This document shows positions 8,701 to 16,816 of a DNA stretch of 59,103 nt, piece after piece. Position 1 is the first letter of the stretch; the number at the start of each line of letters is the position of its first letter. The notes beneath the pieces were generated by a model, which was not told the DNA's origin, made no database searches, and saw only the letters and a program-made list of their open reading frames with translations. This stretch comes from Pseudomonas sp. LB-090624. Lineage in GTDB: Bacteria > Pseudomonadota > Gammaproteobacteria > Pseudomonadales > Pseudomonadaceae. Position numbers and translations under genes: made by a program. The stretch spans positions 1 to 59,103 of the forward strand of contig NZ_QJRL01000029.1 of the NCBI RefSeq assembly GCF_003205205.1, in the 5' to 3' direction.

Positions 8701-10639
8701 CTACATTCGCAACTTCAGCAGTGCGGCGCTGACCGACAGTGCGGCTGGCCAGGGGCCGCTGGAGGCTGCCAGTGCCGATGTGCCGGCAGTCGCCCCGGAG
8801 AGGGCGCCGGGCGACATGGTCAAGGTCGATGCCGAGCTGCTCGACGAGCTGGGTAACCTGGCCGGCGAGCACTCGATCATCCGTGGGCGCATCGAGCAGC
8901 AGGTCAACGACGCGCAGTTCACCCTCAACGAGATGGAAACCACGCTTGAGCGCATGCGCGACCAGTTGCTGCGCCTGGACATCGAGACCCAGGGGCGGAT
9001 CTCCAGCCGCCAGCAATTCGAAGGAGATGCCTATGATGACTTCGACCCGCTGGAAATGGACCGTCACTCGCAGTTGCAGCAGCTGTCGCGGGCGTTGTTC
9101 GAATCTGCCTCGGACATGCTCGATCTTAAAGAAACCCTTGCCCAGCGCGCCCATGAGGCTTACAGCCTGCTGCAGCAGCAGGCACGGGTAAACAGCCAGT
9201 TGCAGGAAGGCCTGACCGCCACACTGATGGTGCCGTTCGAACGCCTGGTGCCACGCTTGCAGCGGGTGGTGCGGCAGGTGGCCAGCGAGCTGGGCAAGCA
9301 GGTAGAACTGGTGGTCGGCAATGCCGAGGGCGAGCTGGACCGCAGTGTGCTCGAACGCATGGTCGCGCCGTTGGAGCACATGCTGCGCAATGCCGTCGAT
9401 CATGGCCTGGAAAGCCGCGAGGTGCGCCTGGCTGCAGGCAAGCCGGAGCAGGGCACAATCCACCTGAACCTGCTGCACGAAGGTGCCGATATTGTCATCG
9501 AAATGACTGACGACGGTGCCGGTGTGCCGCTGGAAGCCGTGCGTCGCAAGGCCATCAAGCGCGGCCTGCTGGACCCGCAGGCGCATTTGAGCGATCACGA
9601 GATTCTGCAGTTCATCCTGCGCCCTGGCTTTTCCACTGCCGAGAAGATCACCCAGATTTCCGGGCGCGGTCTGGGTATGGACGTGGTGCACGAGGAGGTC
9701 AAGCAACTGGGTGGCTCGATGAGCATCGAGTCGGCCCAGGGGAAGGGTGCTCGCTTCTTGATCCGCCTGCCATTCACCGTGTCGATCAACCGTGCGCTGA
9801 TGGTGCATCTGGGCGAAGAACAGTATGCCATTCCGCTGAATACCATCGAGGGTATCGTCCGCGTGCCGCCGGCAGAACTGGCGGCCTGCTACCAGTTGAG
9901 CTCGCCGCGTTATGTCTACGCCGGCCACGAATACGAGCTGCGCTACCTCGGTGAGTTGCTACAGGGGGTGCCGCGCCCCACCTTGCTGGGTTTGAGCGTG
10001 CCGTTGCCGGTGCTGCTGGTGCACTCCAAGGAGCAATCGTTCGCTATCCAGGCCGATGGCCTGTCACCCAGCCGGGAAATTGTGGTCAAGAGCCTGGGGC
10101 CACAGTTTGCCGCAGTTGCCGGGCTATCGGGGGCGACGCTGCTGGGCGATGGTCGGGTGGTGCTGATTCTCGACCTGCTGGGCCAGCTGCGGGGCCAGCA
10201 GCGCCGCCTGGCGCGCCTGCCCGGTGGCGGTGCCCAGCACCCGCTGCTCGGCCCTGCCCCGCGCCGCGCCTTGTTGGTGATGGTGGTGGACGATTCGGTA
10301 ACCGTGCGCAAGGTCACCAGCCGCCTGCTGGAACGTCACGGCATGAGTGTGCTCACGGCCAAGGACGGTGTCGATGCCATGGCACTATTAGAAGAGCACC
10401 GGCCCGACGTGTTGCTGCTGGACATCGAGATGCCGCGCATGGACGGCTTTGAGGTGGCTACGCGGATTCGCCGTGACGAACGGCTCAAAGACCTGCCGAT
10501 CATCATGATTACCTCGCGCACCGGGCAGAAGCACCGCGACCGCGCGATGGCCATCGGCGTCAACGAATACCTGGGCAAGCCGTACCAGGAATCGCTGCTG
10601 CTGCAGAGCATTGCTCACTGGAGCCAGACCCATGCTTGA
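5702..10639 (+). CDS. chpA: Hybrid chemotaxis histidine kinase ChpA (PilL)
   Basis: A very large CheA-type kinase of about 1645 residues. Three canonical phosphotransfer motifs are visible (HTLKG at His478, His612 and His929), plus a degenerate N-terminal one (LHQVHG, His55). A dimerisation region follows, then a HATPase with PLEHMLRNAVDHG (about 1223), DDGAGV (about 1270) and GRGLGMDV (about 1321), a CheW domain, and a C-terminal receiver with Asp1574 in LLLDIEMP. P. aeruginosa ChpA is far longer (about 2470 residues) with more Hpt-like domains, so this is a compact form. I prefer ATG 5702 to GTG 5696 because AGGAG at 5692-5696 is correctly spaced from 5702. It overlaps chpC by 8 bp. Confidence 0.92.
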   Translation: MAVAALSPERHDTVALAWTKAAILDCLGQARQALERFAGEPGDLSMLAFVVDNLHQVHGCLRMLELRGATRLAEELELFARALAEGQVSPRGDCLGALFRGLEQLPSYLERLRGARHDLPLVMLPLLNQLRACRGVEPLAQASLISGAAQRFAGSDDLANLDLSLGNWRDQLQAGPGRDALRSVVSALCDDLMRIKERLDLFGRGDRQHSEQLDALLAPLRHVADTLAVLGFQQPRRVIIDQVLVLQALSQGERAVDDAVLMDVAGALLYVEATLNGMVGPLEENGQGGLPGSDLAEIRQLVLNESLNVLQQAKDLIGDCLESGWPRQRLQPLPGLLQQVRGALAMLMLPAVAEVFAGCAGYVQRWLQHLEVEPPADELAHLAEALSAAEWYLQWRVADPLADGQPFIDMARASLAKLGVHCALVEASTGLDGIDDELREVFLDEAGELLPDIERHWLRWRADNQQHEALGEVRRALHTLKGSGRMVHAEAVAELAWGAEHLLNRVLEGRSVLSPEGVVALQQAFVHLPDLLADFAAGQLPQLSEIEQLAGHLHALAENDVPAVADIDGLDPQLLDIFRSEAQGHLASLDAFLQGADSQETPVSDGLQRALHTLKGSAAMAGVMPVAELATAFDRLAREYKGHQLPLEMAELEWLEAARSLFHLGLAQLDSTPLSAIPGAAELIEQVGQAVDGRLAVLHHAPQHARRGKRDPQQVASFLAQAMDILLNAEASLAHWQQAPGQRGALDTLLDEMTTLGHAAHLADLWQMDEVCEALLDLYGAVEEGSLPADGRFFAQAQRAHEALLDMLDEVAAGQDIPPRVELVDSLRSLLGQALAPDATGLVGIDTVTPLHPDMDFADTLGLGMPRPPLLSELDEPPAHVPESPGEELLEVFLEESSDIVESAAAALARWQGDPRNSVEVDNLMRDLHTLKGVARMVEIAPIGDLAHELEFLYELLAVGRLPPSPPLFALLQNCHDRLAHMLDAVRLGQPLHAATALIDYIRNFSSAALTDSAAGQGPLEAASADVPAVAPERAPGDMVKVDAELLDELGNLAGEHSIIRGRIEQQVNDAQFTLNEMETTLERMRDQLLRLDIETQGRISSRQQFEGDAYDDFDPLEMDRHSQLQQLSRALFESASDMLDLKETLAQRAHEAYSLLQQQARVNSQLQEGLTATLMVPFERLVPRLQRVVRQVASELGKQVELVVGNAEGELDRSVLERMVAPLEHMLRNAVDHGLESREVRLAAGKPEQGTIHLNLLHEGADIVIEMTDDGAGVPLEAVRRKAIKRGLLDPQAHLSDHEILQFILRPGFSTAEKITQISGRGLGMDVVHEEVKQLGGSMSIESAQGKGARFLIRLPFTVSINRALMVHLGEEQYAIPLNTIEGIVRVPPAELAACYQLSSPRYVYAGHEYELRYLGELLQGVPRPTLLGLSVPLPVLLVHSKEQSFAIQADGLSPSREIVVKSLGPQFAAVAGLSGATLLGDGRVVLILDLLGQLRGQQRRLARLPGGGAQHPLLGPAPRRALLVMVVDDSVTVRKVTSRLLERHGMSVLTAKDGVDAMALLEEHRPDVLLLDIEMPRMDGFEVATRIRRDERLKDLPIIMITSRTGQKHRDRAMAIGVNEYLGKPYQESLLLQSIAHWSQTHA

Positions 10640-11105
10640 GTTGATCGCCGGCCAGCGCAGCAGCCTGACCGGGTTGTTGTTGCCGTTGGGTGACCGCACC
10701 TTGGTGCTGCCCAACGTGGCGGTCGCCGAGTTGAGCGGCCAGCGCAACCTGATGTGCCAGCAAAATGAACCAGCCTGGCACCTGGGCTGGATCGACTGGC
10801 GCCAGCAGCGCTTGCCGCTGATCGGCTTCGAGGCTGCGTGCGGTGGCGAGACGCCTTGCGGCGACCGGGCCAGGGTGGTGGTGCTCAATGCCCTCGGCGA
10901 TACCGGGCTACGCTACCTGGCGCTGCTGCTGCAGGGCATTCCGCGTTCTTGCAAGCTCGACAGCCAACTGAACTATGTGGACGTGGCGCTGGGGCGCCTG
11001 GAGTTGGCAGCGGTGCAAGTGGGTGAGCAGGTCGCGCGGGTGCCTGACCTGGTCGCCCTGGAACGCTTGGTGCGTGACGCGGAACTGCAACCCGACCCTG
11101 GGTAG
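10632..11105 (+). CDS. chpC: CheW-like protein ChpC
   Basis: A 157-residue protein in the position of P. aeruginosa chpC, a second CheW-type coupling protein. Sequence similarity is weaker than for pilI, but the phrases VLPNVAVAELSG, WHLGWIDWRQQRLPLIGFE and RYLALLLQGIPR fit a CheW fold. ATG 10632 lies inside the end of chpA, with GGAG 8 bases upstream. It is the last pil-chp gene; nothing resembling chpB, chpD or chpE follows. Confidence 0.8.
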   Translation: MLELIAGQRSSLTGLLLPLGDRTLVLPNVAVAELSGQRNLMCQQNEPAWHLGWIDWRQQRLPLIGFEAACGGETPCGDRARVVVLNALGDTGLRYLALLLQGIPRSCKLDSQLNYVDVALGRLELAAVQVGEQVARVPDLVALERLVRDAELQPDPG

Positions 11106-11166
11106 TATGACAGGCAGGAACAGACATCATCTGGAACCCAGCCCACCTCAGGAGGTCTGTGTTTGC

Positions 11167-11784
11167 ATGTATTACGGTGAACGCTTCAACGCATGGACTC
11201 ACCTGGTAGGGGCTGTCCTGGCCTGTATCGGGGCCATCTGGCTGATCGTGGTTGCGGGCCTGCAAGGTGACCCGTGGAAGATCGTCAGTTTCTCCATCTA
11301 CGGCAGCACTTTGCTGTTGCTGTACAGCATATCCACCCTTTACCACAGCACGCGCGGGCGAGCGAAGGTGATCATGCGAAAGCTCGACCACCTGTCGATC
11401 TACCTGCTGATTGCCGGCAGCTATACGCCGTTCTGCCTGGTCAGCCTGCGTGGCCCCTGGGGCTGGAGCCTGTTCGGCGTTGTCTGGGGGCTGGCTGTGC
11501 TCGGCATGCTGCAAGAGATCAAGCCACGTTCCGAGGCACGAATCCTTTCAATCATCATTTACGCGGTGATGGGCTGGATCGTACTGGTGGCCGTCAAGCC
11601 GCTGCTGCACTCGCTGGGCACCGCCGGCTTCGTCTGGTTGGCCGCGGGCGGGGTGTTGTACACCGTGGGCATCATCTTTTTCGCGCTGGACAGTCGCCTG
11701 CGCCACGCACATGGCATCTGGCACCTGTTCGTGATCGCAGGCAGCCTGATGCACTTCGTGGCGGTGTCGTTCTACGTACGCTAG
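11167..11784 (+). CDS. Hemolysin III family (PAQR-type) membrane protein
   Basis: A 205-residue integral membrane protein with about seven hydrophobic helices. It carries the superfamily polar residues: YHSTRG after helix 2, LDHLSIYLLIAGSYTPF, and HGIWHLFVIAGSLMHF near the C-terminus. These Ser/His/Asp positions form the metal site of PAQR/hemolysin III proteins. Despite the name, a haemolytic role in Pseudomonas is not established and the substrate is unknown. AGGAGG at 11150-11155 precedes the ATG by 11 bases, a slightly long spacing. It directly abuts the convergent rsmE with no spacer. Confidence 0.85.
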   Translation: MYYGERFNAWTHLVGAVLACIGAIWLIVVAGLQGDPWKIVSFSIYGSTLLLLYSISTLYHSTRGRAKVIMRKLDHLSIYLLIAGSYTPFCLVSLRGPWGWSLFGVVWGLAVLGMLQEIKPRSEARILSIIIYAVMGWIVLVAVKPLLHSLGTAGFVWLAAGGVLYTVGIIFFALDSRLRHAHGIWHLFVIAGSLMHFVAVSFYVR

Positions 11785-12504
11785 TTAAAAATCGCCCCAC
11801 AACTGCTGGGCCACCGACAAGGCCACCACTGGCGCCGTCTCGGTGCGCAGCACACGTGGGCCGAGGCGGGCTGCGTGGAAACCGGCGGCCTTGGCCTGCT
11901 CCACTTCGGCTTCGCTCAGGCCGCCTTCGGGCCCGATCAAAAAGGCCAGTGTCGCAGGCTTGGCATGGCGGGTGAGTGGTTCGGCCACCGGGTGCAGGAC
12001 CAGCTTCAGGTCGGCCTGGCTGCTACTCAGCCATTCGGCCAGGGTCACTGGCGGATGGATGACCGGCAAGGTCGAGCGGCCACATTGCTCGCAGGCGCTG
12101 ATTGCCACTTGCCGCCAGTGGGCCAGGCGCTTGTCGGCGCGTTCGTCCTTCAGGCGCACTTCGCAGCGCTCGCTGACGATGGGGGTGATTTCGTTGGCGC
12201 CCAGTTCTGTGGCTTTCTGAATTGCCCAGTCCATGCGCTCGCCACGCGACAAGCCTTGGCCGAGGTGGACGTGCAGCGGGGAATCGGCCTGGCCGGCGAT
12301 GGCCTGGTCAAGGCTGACGCGGACGGTTTTCTTGCCCACTTCAAGCAACTGGCCGAGGTATTCCTGGCCGCTGCCGTCGAACAGCTGCACGGCGGCGCCG
12401 GGGGCCATGCGCAGTACGCGGCCAATGTAGTGGGCCTGGGCTTCGGGCAGGTCATGCTCGCCGAGGCTCAAGGGGGCGTCGATGAAGAAGCGGGACAGTC
12501 TCAT
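11785..12504 (-). CDS. rsmE: 16S rRNA m3U1498 methyltransferase
   Basis: A 239-residue SPOUT-family RNA methyltransferase that uses SAM to methylate N3 of U1498 in 16S rRNA. It has the N-terminal PUA-like segment (MRLSRFFIDAPL, AHYIGRVLRM), ATELGANEITPIVSERCEVR in the middle, and the SAM-binding trefoil-knot signature FLIGPEGGLSEAEVEQA and LGPRVLRTETA at the C-terminus. I chose the ATG at 12504, which fits the family N-terminus; the frame runs further upstream without similarity. It follows bioA on the same strand, with a palindromic repeat between them. Confidence 0.93.
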   Translation of the reverse strand: MRLSRFFIDAPLSLGEHDLPEAQAHYIGRVLRMAPGAAVQLFDGSGQEYLGQLLEVGKKTVRVSLDQAIAGQADSPLHVHLGQGLSRGERMDWAIQKATELGANEITPIVSERCEVRLKDERADKRLAHWRQVAISACEQCGRSTLPVIHPPVTLAEWLSSSQADLKLVLHPVAEPLTRHAKPATLAFLIGPEGGLSEAEVEQAKAAGFHAARLGPRVLRTETAPVVALSVAQQLWGDF

Positions 12505-12535
12505 GGTTCTGCTCGGACGAAAAGGGATCATGTGA

Positions 12536-12559
12536 CCCTGTGGGAGCGCTCCCACAGGG
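12536..12559. repeat. 24-bp perfect palindrome between bioA and rsmE
   Basis: CCCTGTGGGAGC followed directly by its reverse complement, with no loop. Its core, TGTGGGAGC, is shared with the larger REP-type pairs elsewhere in the window. It could fold at the 3' end of the bioA transcript, but no U-run follows, so a classical terminator is not supported. Confidence 0.75.
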
Positions 12560-12581
12560 TTTGGCGGCGGGGATTTCGGGC

Positions 12582-13988
12582 CTAGCCCGGATCGCGGAAG
12601 TCGGGATGGAAGTTGGCCGGTACCGCAACACTGACGCTGTCGCGCGTGGCAATGTCGATGCCTTCGCTGGCGACCTCGGCCAGGAAGTCGATCTGCTCTG
12701 GCGTAATTACATACGGTGGCAGGAAGTACACTACGCTGCCCAGCGGCCGCAGCAGGGCGCCGCGGGTCAGCGCATGTTCGAACACCTTCAGGCCGCGTCG
12801 CTCTTGCCAGGGGTAGGCGACCTTGCCCGCCTTGTCCTGGACCATCTCGATGGCCAGGGCCATGCCGGTCTGGCGAATTTCGGCGACGTGGGCATGATCG
12901 ACCAGGTGTGCAGTGGCGCTGGCCATGCGCGTGGCCAGGGCCTTGTTGGCCTCGATCACGTTGTCTTGCGCGAAGATGTCCAGCGTCGCCAGCGCGGCAG
13001 CACAAGCCAGCGGGTTGCCGGTGTAGCTATGGGAGTGGAGGAACGCGCGCAGGGTCGGGTAGTCGTCGTAGAACGCCTGGTACACCTTGTCGGTGGTCAG
13101 GCAGGCGGCCAGGGGCAGATAACCGCCGGTCAATGCCTTGGACAGGCACAGGAAGTCCGGGCGGATGCCGGCCTGCTCGCAGGCGAACATGGTGCCGGTA
13201 CGGCCGAAGCCCACGGCGATTTCGTCATGGATCAGGTGCACGTCGTAGCGGTCGCAGGCTTCACGCAGCAGCTTGAGGTACACCGGGTGGTACATGCGCA
13301 TGCCGCCGGCGCCCTGGATCAGCGGCTCGATGATCACCGCGGAAATGGTCTGGTGGTGTTCGGCCAAGGTCTGTTCCATGGCTGCGAACATGTTGCGCGA
13401 ATGCTCCTCCCAGCCCATGCCTTCGGGGCGCAGGTAACAGTCCGGGCTCGGCACTTTGATCGTATCGAGCAGCAGCGCCTTGTAAGTCTCGGTGAACAGC
13501 GGCACATCGCCGACCGACATCGCGGCGATGGTTTCGCCGTGGTAGCTGTTGGTGAGGGTGACGAAGCGCTTCTTGCCCGGTTTGCCGACGTTCTGCCAGT
13601 AGTGGAAGCTCATCTTCAGGGCGACTTCGATGCACGACGAGCCGTTGTCGGCATAGAACACCCGGTCAAGCCCGGCCGGGCTCATGGCCACCAGGCGCTC
13701 GGACAGCTCGATCACCGGCTGATGGCTGAAGCCGGCCAGGATCACGTGCTCCAGTTGGTCGACCTGGTCCTTGATGCGCTGGTTGATGCGCGGGTTGGCA
13801 TGGCCGAATACGTTGACCCACCAGCTGCTCACCGCGTCCAGGTAGCGCTTGCCTTCGAAGTCTTCCAGCCATACGCCCTCGCCGCGCCTGATAGGGATCA
13901 GCGGCAATTGCTCGTGGTCTTTCATCTGGGTGCAGGGGTGCCACAGGACCTTGAGGTCGCGTTGCATCCACTGATCATTAAGGCCCAT
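12582..13988 (-). CDS. bioA: Adenosylmethionine-8-amino-7-oxononanoate aminotransferase
   Basis: A 468-residue class III PLP aminotransferase that converts KAPA to DAPA in biotin synthesis, using SAM as amino donor. Visible features are LKVLWHPCTQMKDH near the N-terminus, the substrate-site SSWWVNVFGH, VFYADNGSSCIEVALKM, HDEIAVGFGRTG, and the PLP lysine in CLSKALTGG (Lys284). The ATG at 13988 is preceded by AGGAGA. The rest of the biotin pathway is not nearby. No biotin-repressor operator was recognised upstream. Confidence 0.95.
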   Translation of the reverse strand: MGLNDQWMQRDLKVLWHPCTQMKDHEQLPLIPIRRGEGVWLEDFEGKRYLDAVSSWWVNVFGHANPRINQRIKDQVDQLEHVILAGFSHQPVIELSERLVAMSPAGLDRVFYADNGSSCIEVALKMSFHYWQNVGKPGKKRFVTLTNSYHGETIAAMSVGDVPLFTETYKALLLDTIKVPSPDCYLRPEGMGWEEHSRNMFAAMEQTLAEHHQTISAVIIEPLIQGAGGMRMYHPVYLKLLREACDRYDVHLIHDEIAVGFGRTGTMFACEQAGIRPDFLCLSKALTGGYLPLAACLTTDKVYQAFYDDYPTLRAFLHSHSYTGNPLACAAALATLDIFAQDNVIEANKALATRMASATAHLVDHAHVAEIRQTGMALAIEMVQDKAGKVAYPWQERRGLKVFEHALTRGALLRPLGSVVYFLPPYVITPEQIDFLAEVASEGIDIATRDSVSVAVPANFHPDFRDPG

Positions 13989-14067
13989 GGGCACTTCTCC
14001 TGGCTTTACGGCGTGGTTCGACCGCGTAAGCCTAAGCAATGCTGCTGGGCACCACAACCGCTGCCGT

Positions 14068-14559
14068 TCAGTGGCGTCGGGTGCCGGTCCATTCGAGGCG
14101 GCGGATGTGTACCGTACCGGCCTGCGAGGTGGAGATCGTCAGGCGCCGGAATGGCCCATCGATTACCTGGTGGTAAGGTTGTGTGGCAATGGGCCCCGGG
14201 CGCAAATCGCGAAAACCGCTACCTTCAAGCGTGAGCCAGTAGAAGTTGCGGGGGACAGGGGCGCACAGGTCGTAATCAAGGTTCTCGGCATCGAACAGCA
14301 TGTGCAGGTCGTCACACAGGAAGTCGCTGACCACGTAGTATTCCAGGCGCAGGCACTCGACCTCCTGGGCAAAGGATATTTCCACGTCGCTGTGCTCGCC
14401 GATTACCAGCTCGGTGCCGTCCTCGCCTTTGAACGCCTCATGGAAGCCGGTCCATGAGGTGCTGTTGGAGCGGATGCTCAGACCCGAGGGGGTGAATAGG
14501 GTCTGCCTGTGCCACAGAAACTGCCGTTCGACGTGCTGGAAATGCTCCTCGAAGATCAT
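14068..14559 (-). CDS. Conserved hypothetical protein
   Basis: A 163-residue protein I cannot assign. It is probably soluble, with no signal peptide or membrane helix, and is rich in aromatic and acidic residues (LRLEYYVVSDFLCDDLHMLFD). The C-terminal half looks beta-rich. ATG 14559 is preferred over ATG 14565 because AGGAGG lies 8 bases before 14559 but only 2 before 14565. It sits between bioA, 79 bp downstream on the same strand, and the divergent amine oxidase. Codon use matches neighbouring core genes. Confidence 0.7.
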   Translation of the reverse strand: MIFEEHFQHVERQFLWHRQTLFTPSGLSIRSNSTSWTGFHEAFKGEDGTELVIGEHSDVEISFAQEVECLRLEYYVVSDFLCDDLHMLFDAENLDYDLCAPVPRNFYWLTLEGSGFRDLRPGPIATQPYHQVIDGPFRRLTISTSQAGTVHIRRLEWTGTRRH

Positions 14560-14769
14560 GCGCATGCCCTCCTGGTGGGGCTGATGGCCATCCTCGCCAG
14601 CTTCGCCTGCCGCGGTGTGACATGGCTACTGGCAAAAATGTCAGTTGCGAAAGGCACTTGATGTCACTGCGCTGGCAGGGTTGGCGGAGCTGACGTATTC
14701 TTAACGCATCTCCCCGGGGCATTTCTGCCTCTCCCCGTTTCCATAACCTCTGACTCGGAGTTCGCCGAC

Positions 14770-16626
14770 ATGGCTGCTGCTTGGGTGCGTCTGTGCGCGT
14801 TGATATTGATTGGTGTTTCCAGCGGCACCGCGCTGGCGAAGGATAAAACGCCCACCGCGATCGTCGTGGGTGGTGGCCTGGCGGGCCTGACCGCGGCCTA
14901 TGAACTGCAGAACAAAGGCTGGCAGGTGACGCTGCTGGAAGCCAAGGCCGGCATGGGCGGGCGCTCGGGCCTTGCCACCAGCGAGTGGATCGGCAACGCC
15001 AAGGCGCAGCCGGTGCTCAACCAGTACCTTGACCGTTTCAAGCTTGAAACACTGCCGGCGCCCGAGTTCGTACGCACCCCGGGATATCTGATCGACGGCG
15101 AATATTTCAGCGCCACCGACCTGGCAACCAAGCAGCCGGCCACAGCCGAGGCACTCAAGCGCTACGAGAAAACCCTCGACGACCTGGCCCGTTCGATCGA
15201 CGACCCGCTGAACCCGCAGGCCACCAGCACGCTGTTCGCCCTCGACCAGATCAACGTTTCCACCTGGCTGGACAAGCTGCAACTGCCGGCCACCGCCCGC
15301 CAATTGGTCAACCAGCAGATCCGCACCCGCTACGATGAACCGTCGCGCCTGTCGCTGCTGTACTTTGCCCAGCAGAACCGCGTCTACCGTGGCGTCAGTG
15401 ACCGCGACCTGCGCGCCGCACGCCTGCCCGGCGGTAGCCCGGTACTGGCCCAGGCTTTCGTCAAGCAGTTGAAGACCATCAAGACCAGCTCGCCGGTCAC
15501 CGCGATTGTGCAGGACAAGGACAGTGTCACGGTCAAAGTCGGCAGTGTCGGTTATCAGGCCGATTACCTGGTCATGGCCGTGCCGTTGCGCGCCCTGGCC
15601 AAGATCCAGATGACCCCAGGCCTGGACGCCAAGCACCTGGCGGCGCTAAGGGGCACCAACTATGGCTGGCGCGACCAGCTCATGCTGAAGTTCAAGAAGC
15701 CGGTATGGGAAAGCCGCGCGCGCATGTCGGGGGAAATCTTCAGTAACACCGGGCTTGGCATGCTGTGGATCGAACCGGCGCTAAAGGGCGGTGCCAACGT
15801 GGTTATCAACCTGTCTGGCGACAATGCCCGCCTGTTGCAGGCCTTTGGCGACAAGCAGATGGTTGACCAGGTGCTGATCCGCCTGCATGCGTTCTACCCG
15901 CAGGCGCGTGGTGCGTTCACTGGCTATGAGGTCAAGCGCTACAGCGTCGATGCCAGTACTGGTGGTGCTTACCTGGCCTACGGCCCGGGGCAGATCAGCA
16001 AGTACTGGCGCCTGTGGGAGCGTCCAGTGCAGCGCATCACCTTTGCGGGTGAGCACACCGATGCCCTGTACCCAGGCACGCTGGAAGGCGCGCTGCGCAG
16101 TGGCCAGCGTGCCGCCAGCCAGGCGCAAGACCTGCTGGCTGGCAAGTCGTTCGACCCCGCCAAGGCGGCGCCGGTCGCGGCTGCTGCGGCAGGCGCGGCG
16201 GCCAAGGAGAACAAGGGTGGCTTCTTCTCGAATATGTTCGGGGGTTCGTCCGACAAGTCGGGCAAGGCTGAGCAGGTGCCAGCCAAGACCGAGGCGAAGC
16301 CGGTCGATGAGGCCAAGCAGGACAAGCCAGGCTTCTTCAAGCGTCTGTTCGGTGGGGCGGACAAGCCCGAGGTAAAGGCCGAGCCGATTGCCAAGGCTGA
16401 AGCAGTGGCACCGGTAATTGCGCCCGCTCCAGCGCCTGCGCCGCAAGCTGCACCTGCGCCAGTCGTGAAGGAAGCGGCAGCCAAGCCAGCTGCGAGCAAG
16501 GCTGCCCCGGCCAAGCATGCGCCGGCGCACAAGCCAGCGCAAAAACCTGCCGAGAGCAAGAAAGCTACTGCCAAGTCTGAGCCGGCGAAAAAAACCGTGG
16601 CCAATACCCAGGCCAAGGCCGGTTGA
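14770..16626 (+). CDS. Secreted FAD-dependent amine oxidase with repeat-bearing tail
   Basis: A 618-residue protein. Residues 1 to about 23 form a signal peptide ending in ALA. The FAD-binding Rossmann motif VVGGGLAGLTAAYELQNKGW follows, with GGRSG just after, and the C-terminal flavin motif FAGEHTDALYPGTLEGALRSG. This is a flavin monoamine oxidase-type fold, probably periplasmic; the substrate cannot be read from sequence. The oxidase ends near residue 460. The remaining ~155 residues are an Ala/Lys/Pro-rich tail carrying two copies of a GFFxxxFGG motif (about 484-492 and 521-529). A hairpin follows the stop. Its own promoter is probably in the 200-bp spacer upstream. Confidence 0.85.
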   Translation: MAAAWVRLCALILIGVSSGTALAKDKTPTAIVVGGGLAGLTAAYELQNKGWQVTLLEAKAGMGGRSGLATSEWIGNAKAQPVLNQYLDRFKLETLPAPEFVRTPGYLIDGEYFSATDLATKQPATAEALKRYEKTLDDLARSIDDPLNPQATSTLFALDQINVSTWLDKLQLPATARQLVNQQIRTRYDEPSRLSLLYFAQQNRVYRGVSDRDLRAARLPGGSPVLAQAFVKQLKTIKTSSPVTAIVQDKDSVTVKVGSVGYQADYLVMAVPLRALAKIQMTPGLDAKHLAALRGTNYGWRDQLMLKFKKPVWESRARMSGEIFSNTGLGMLWIEPALKGGANVVINLSGDNARLLQAFGDKQMVDQVLIRLHAFYPQARGAFTGYEVKRYSVDASTGGAYLAYGPGQISKYWRLWERPVQRITFAGEHTDALYPGTLEGALRSGQRAASQAQDLLAGKSFDPAKAAPVAAAAAGAAAKENKGGFFSNMFGGSSDKSGKAEQVPAKTEAKPVDEAKQDKPGFFKRLFGGADKPEVKAEPIAKAEAVAPVIAPAPAPAPQAAPAPVVKEAAAKPAASKAAPAKHAPAHKPAQKPAESKKATAKSEPAKKTVANTQAKAG

Positions 16627-16630
16627 ATCA

Positions 16631-16663
16631 TTGCCAGCGCCGGCCATGGGCCGGCACTGGCAA
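16631..16663 (+). terminator. Hairpin after the amine oxidase gene
   Basis: TTGCCAGCGCCGGCC pairs with GGCCGGCACTGGCAA across a 3-base loop, with one mismatch. It begins 5 bp past the stop codon. No clear U-run follows, so it may stabilise the 3' end more than terminate strongly. Confidence 0.6.
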
Positions 16664-16816
16664 CCCTGAATCCTGCGTCTATCGTTAATGTTTCCTTAAT
16701 GGGACGCTTACACAATACATATCGGATTTCTCGATAATCCTAAGCAATTTTTTCCGCTTTTATTCGATACGTTACGCGATAGTCTGTGCACAGCTTTCAC
16801 GGGGAAACACGCCAAC

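Noticed and set aside
7994..9928. Long antisense frame (644 codons) across chpA
   Set aside because: Shadow of the ChpA kinase frame, which has intact Hpt and ATPase motifs.
12536..12559. Classical terminator after bioA
   Set aside because: The stem is perfect but there is no U-run on the bioA strand, so it is recorded as a repeat.
14799..14816. A second copy of the ArsR-type operator (TTGATATTGATTGG) near the amine oxidase start
   Set aside because: Only one half-site resembles it, it is not palindromic, and it lies inside the signal-peptide coding sequence.
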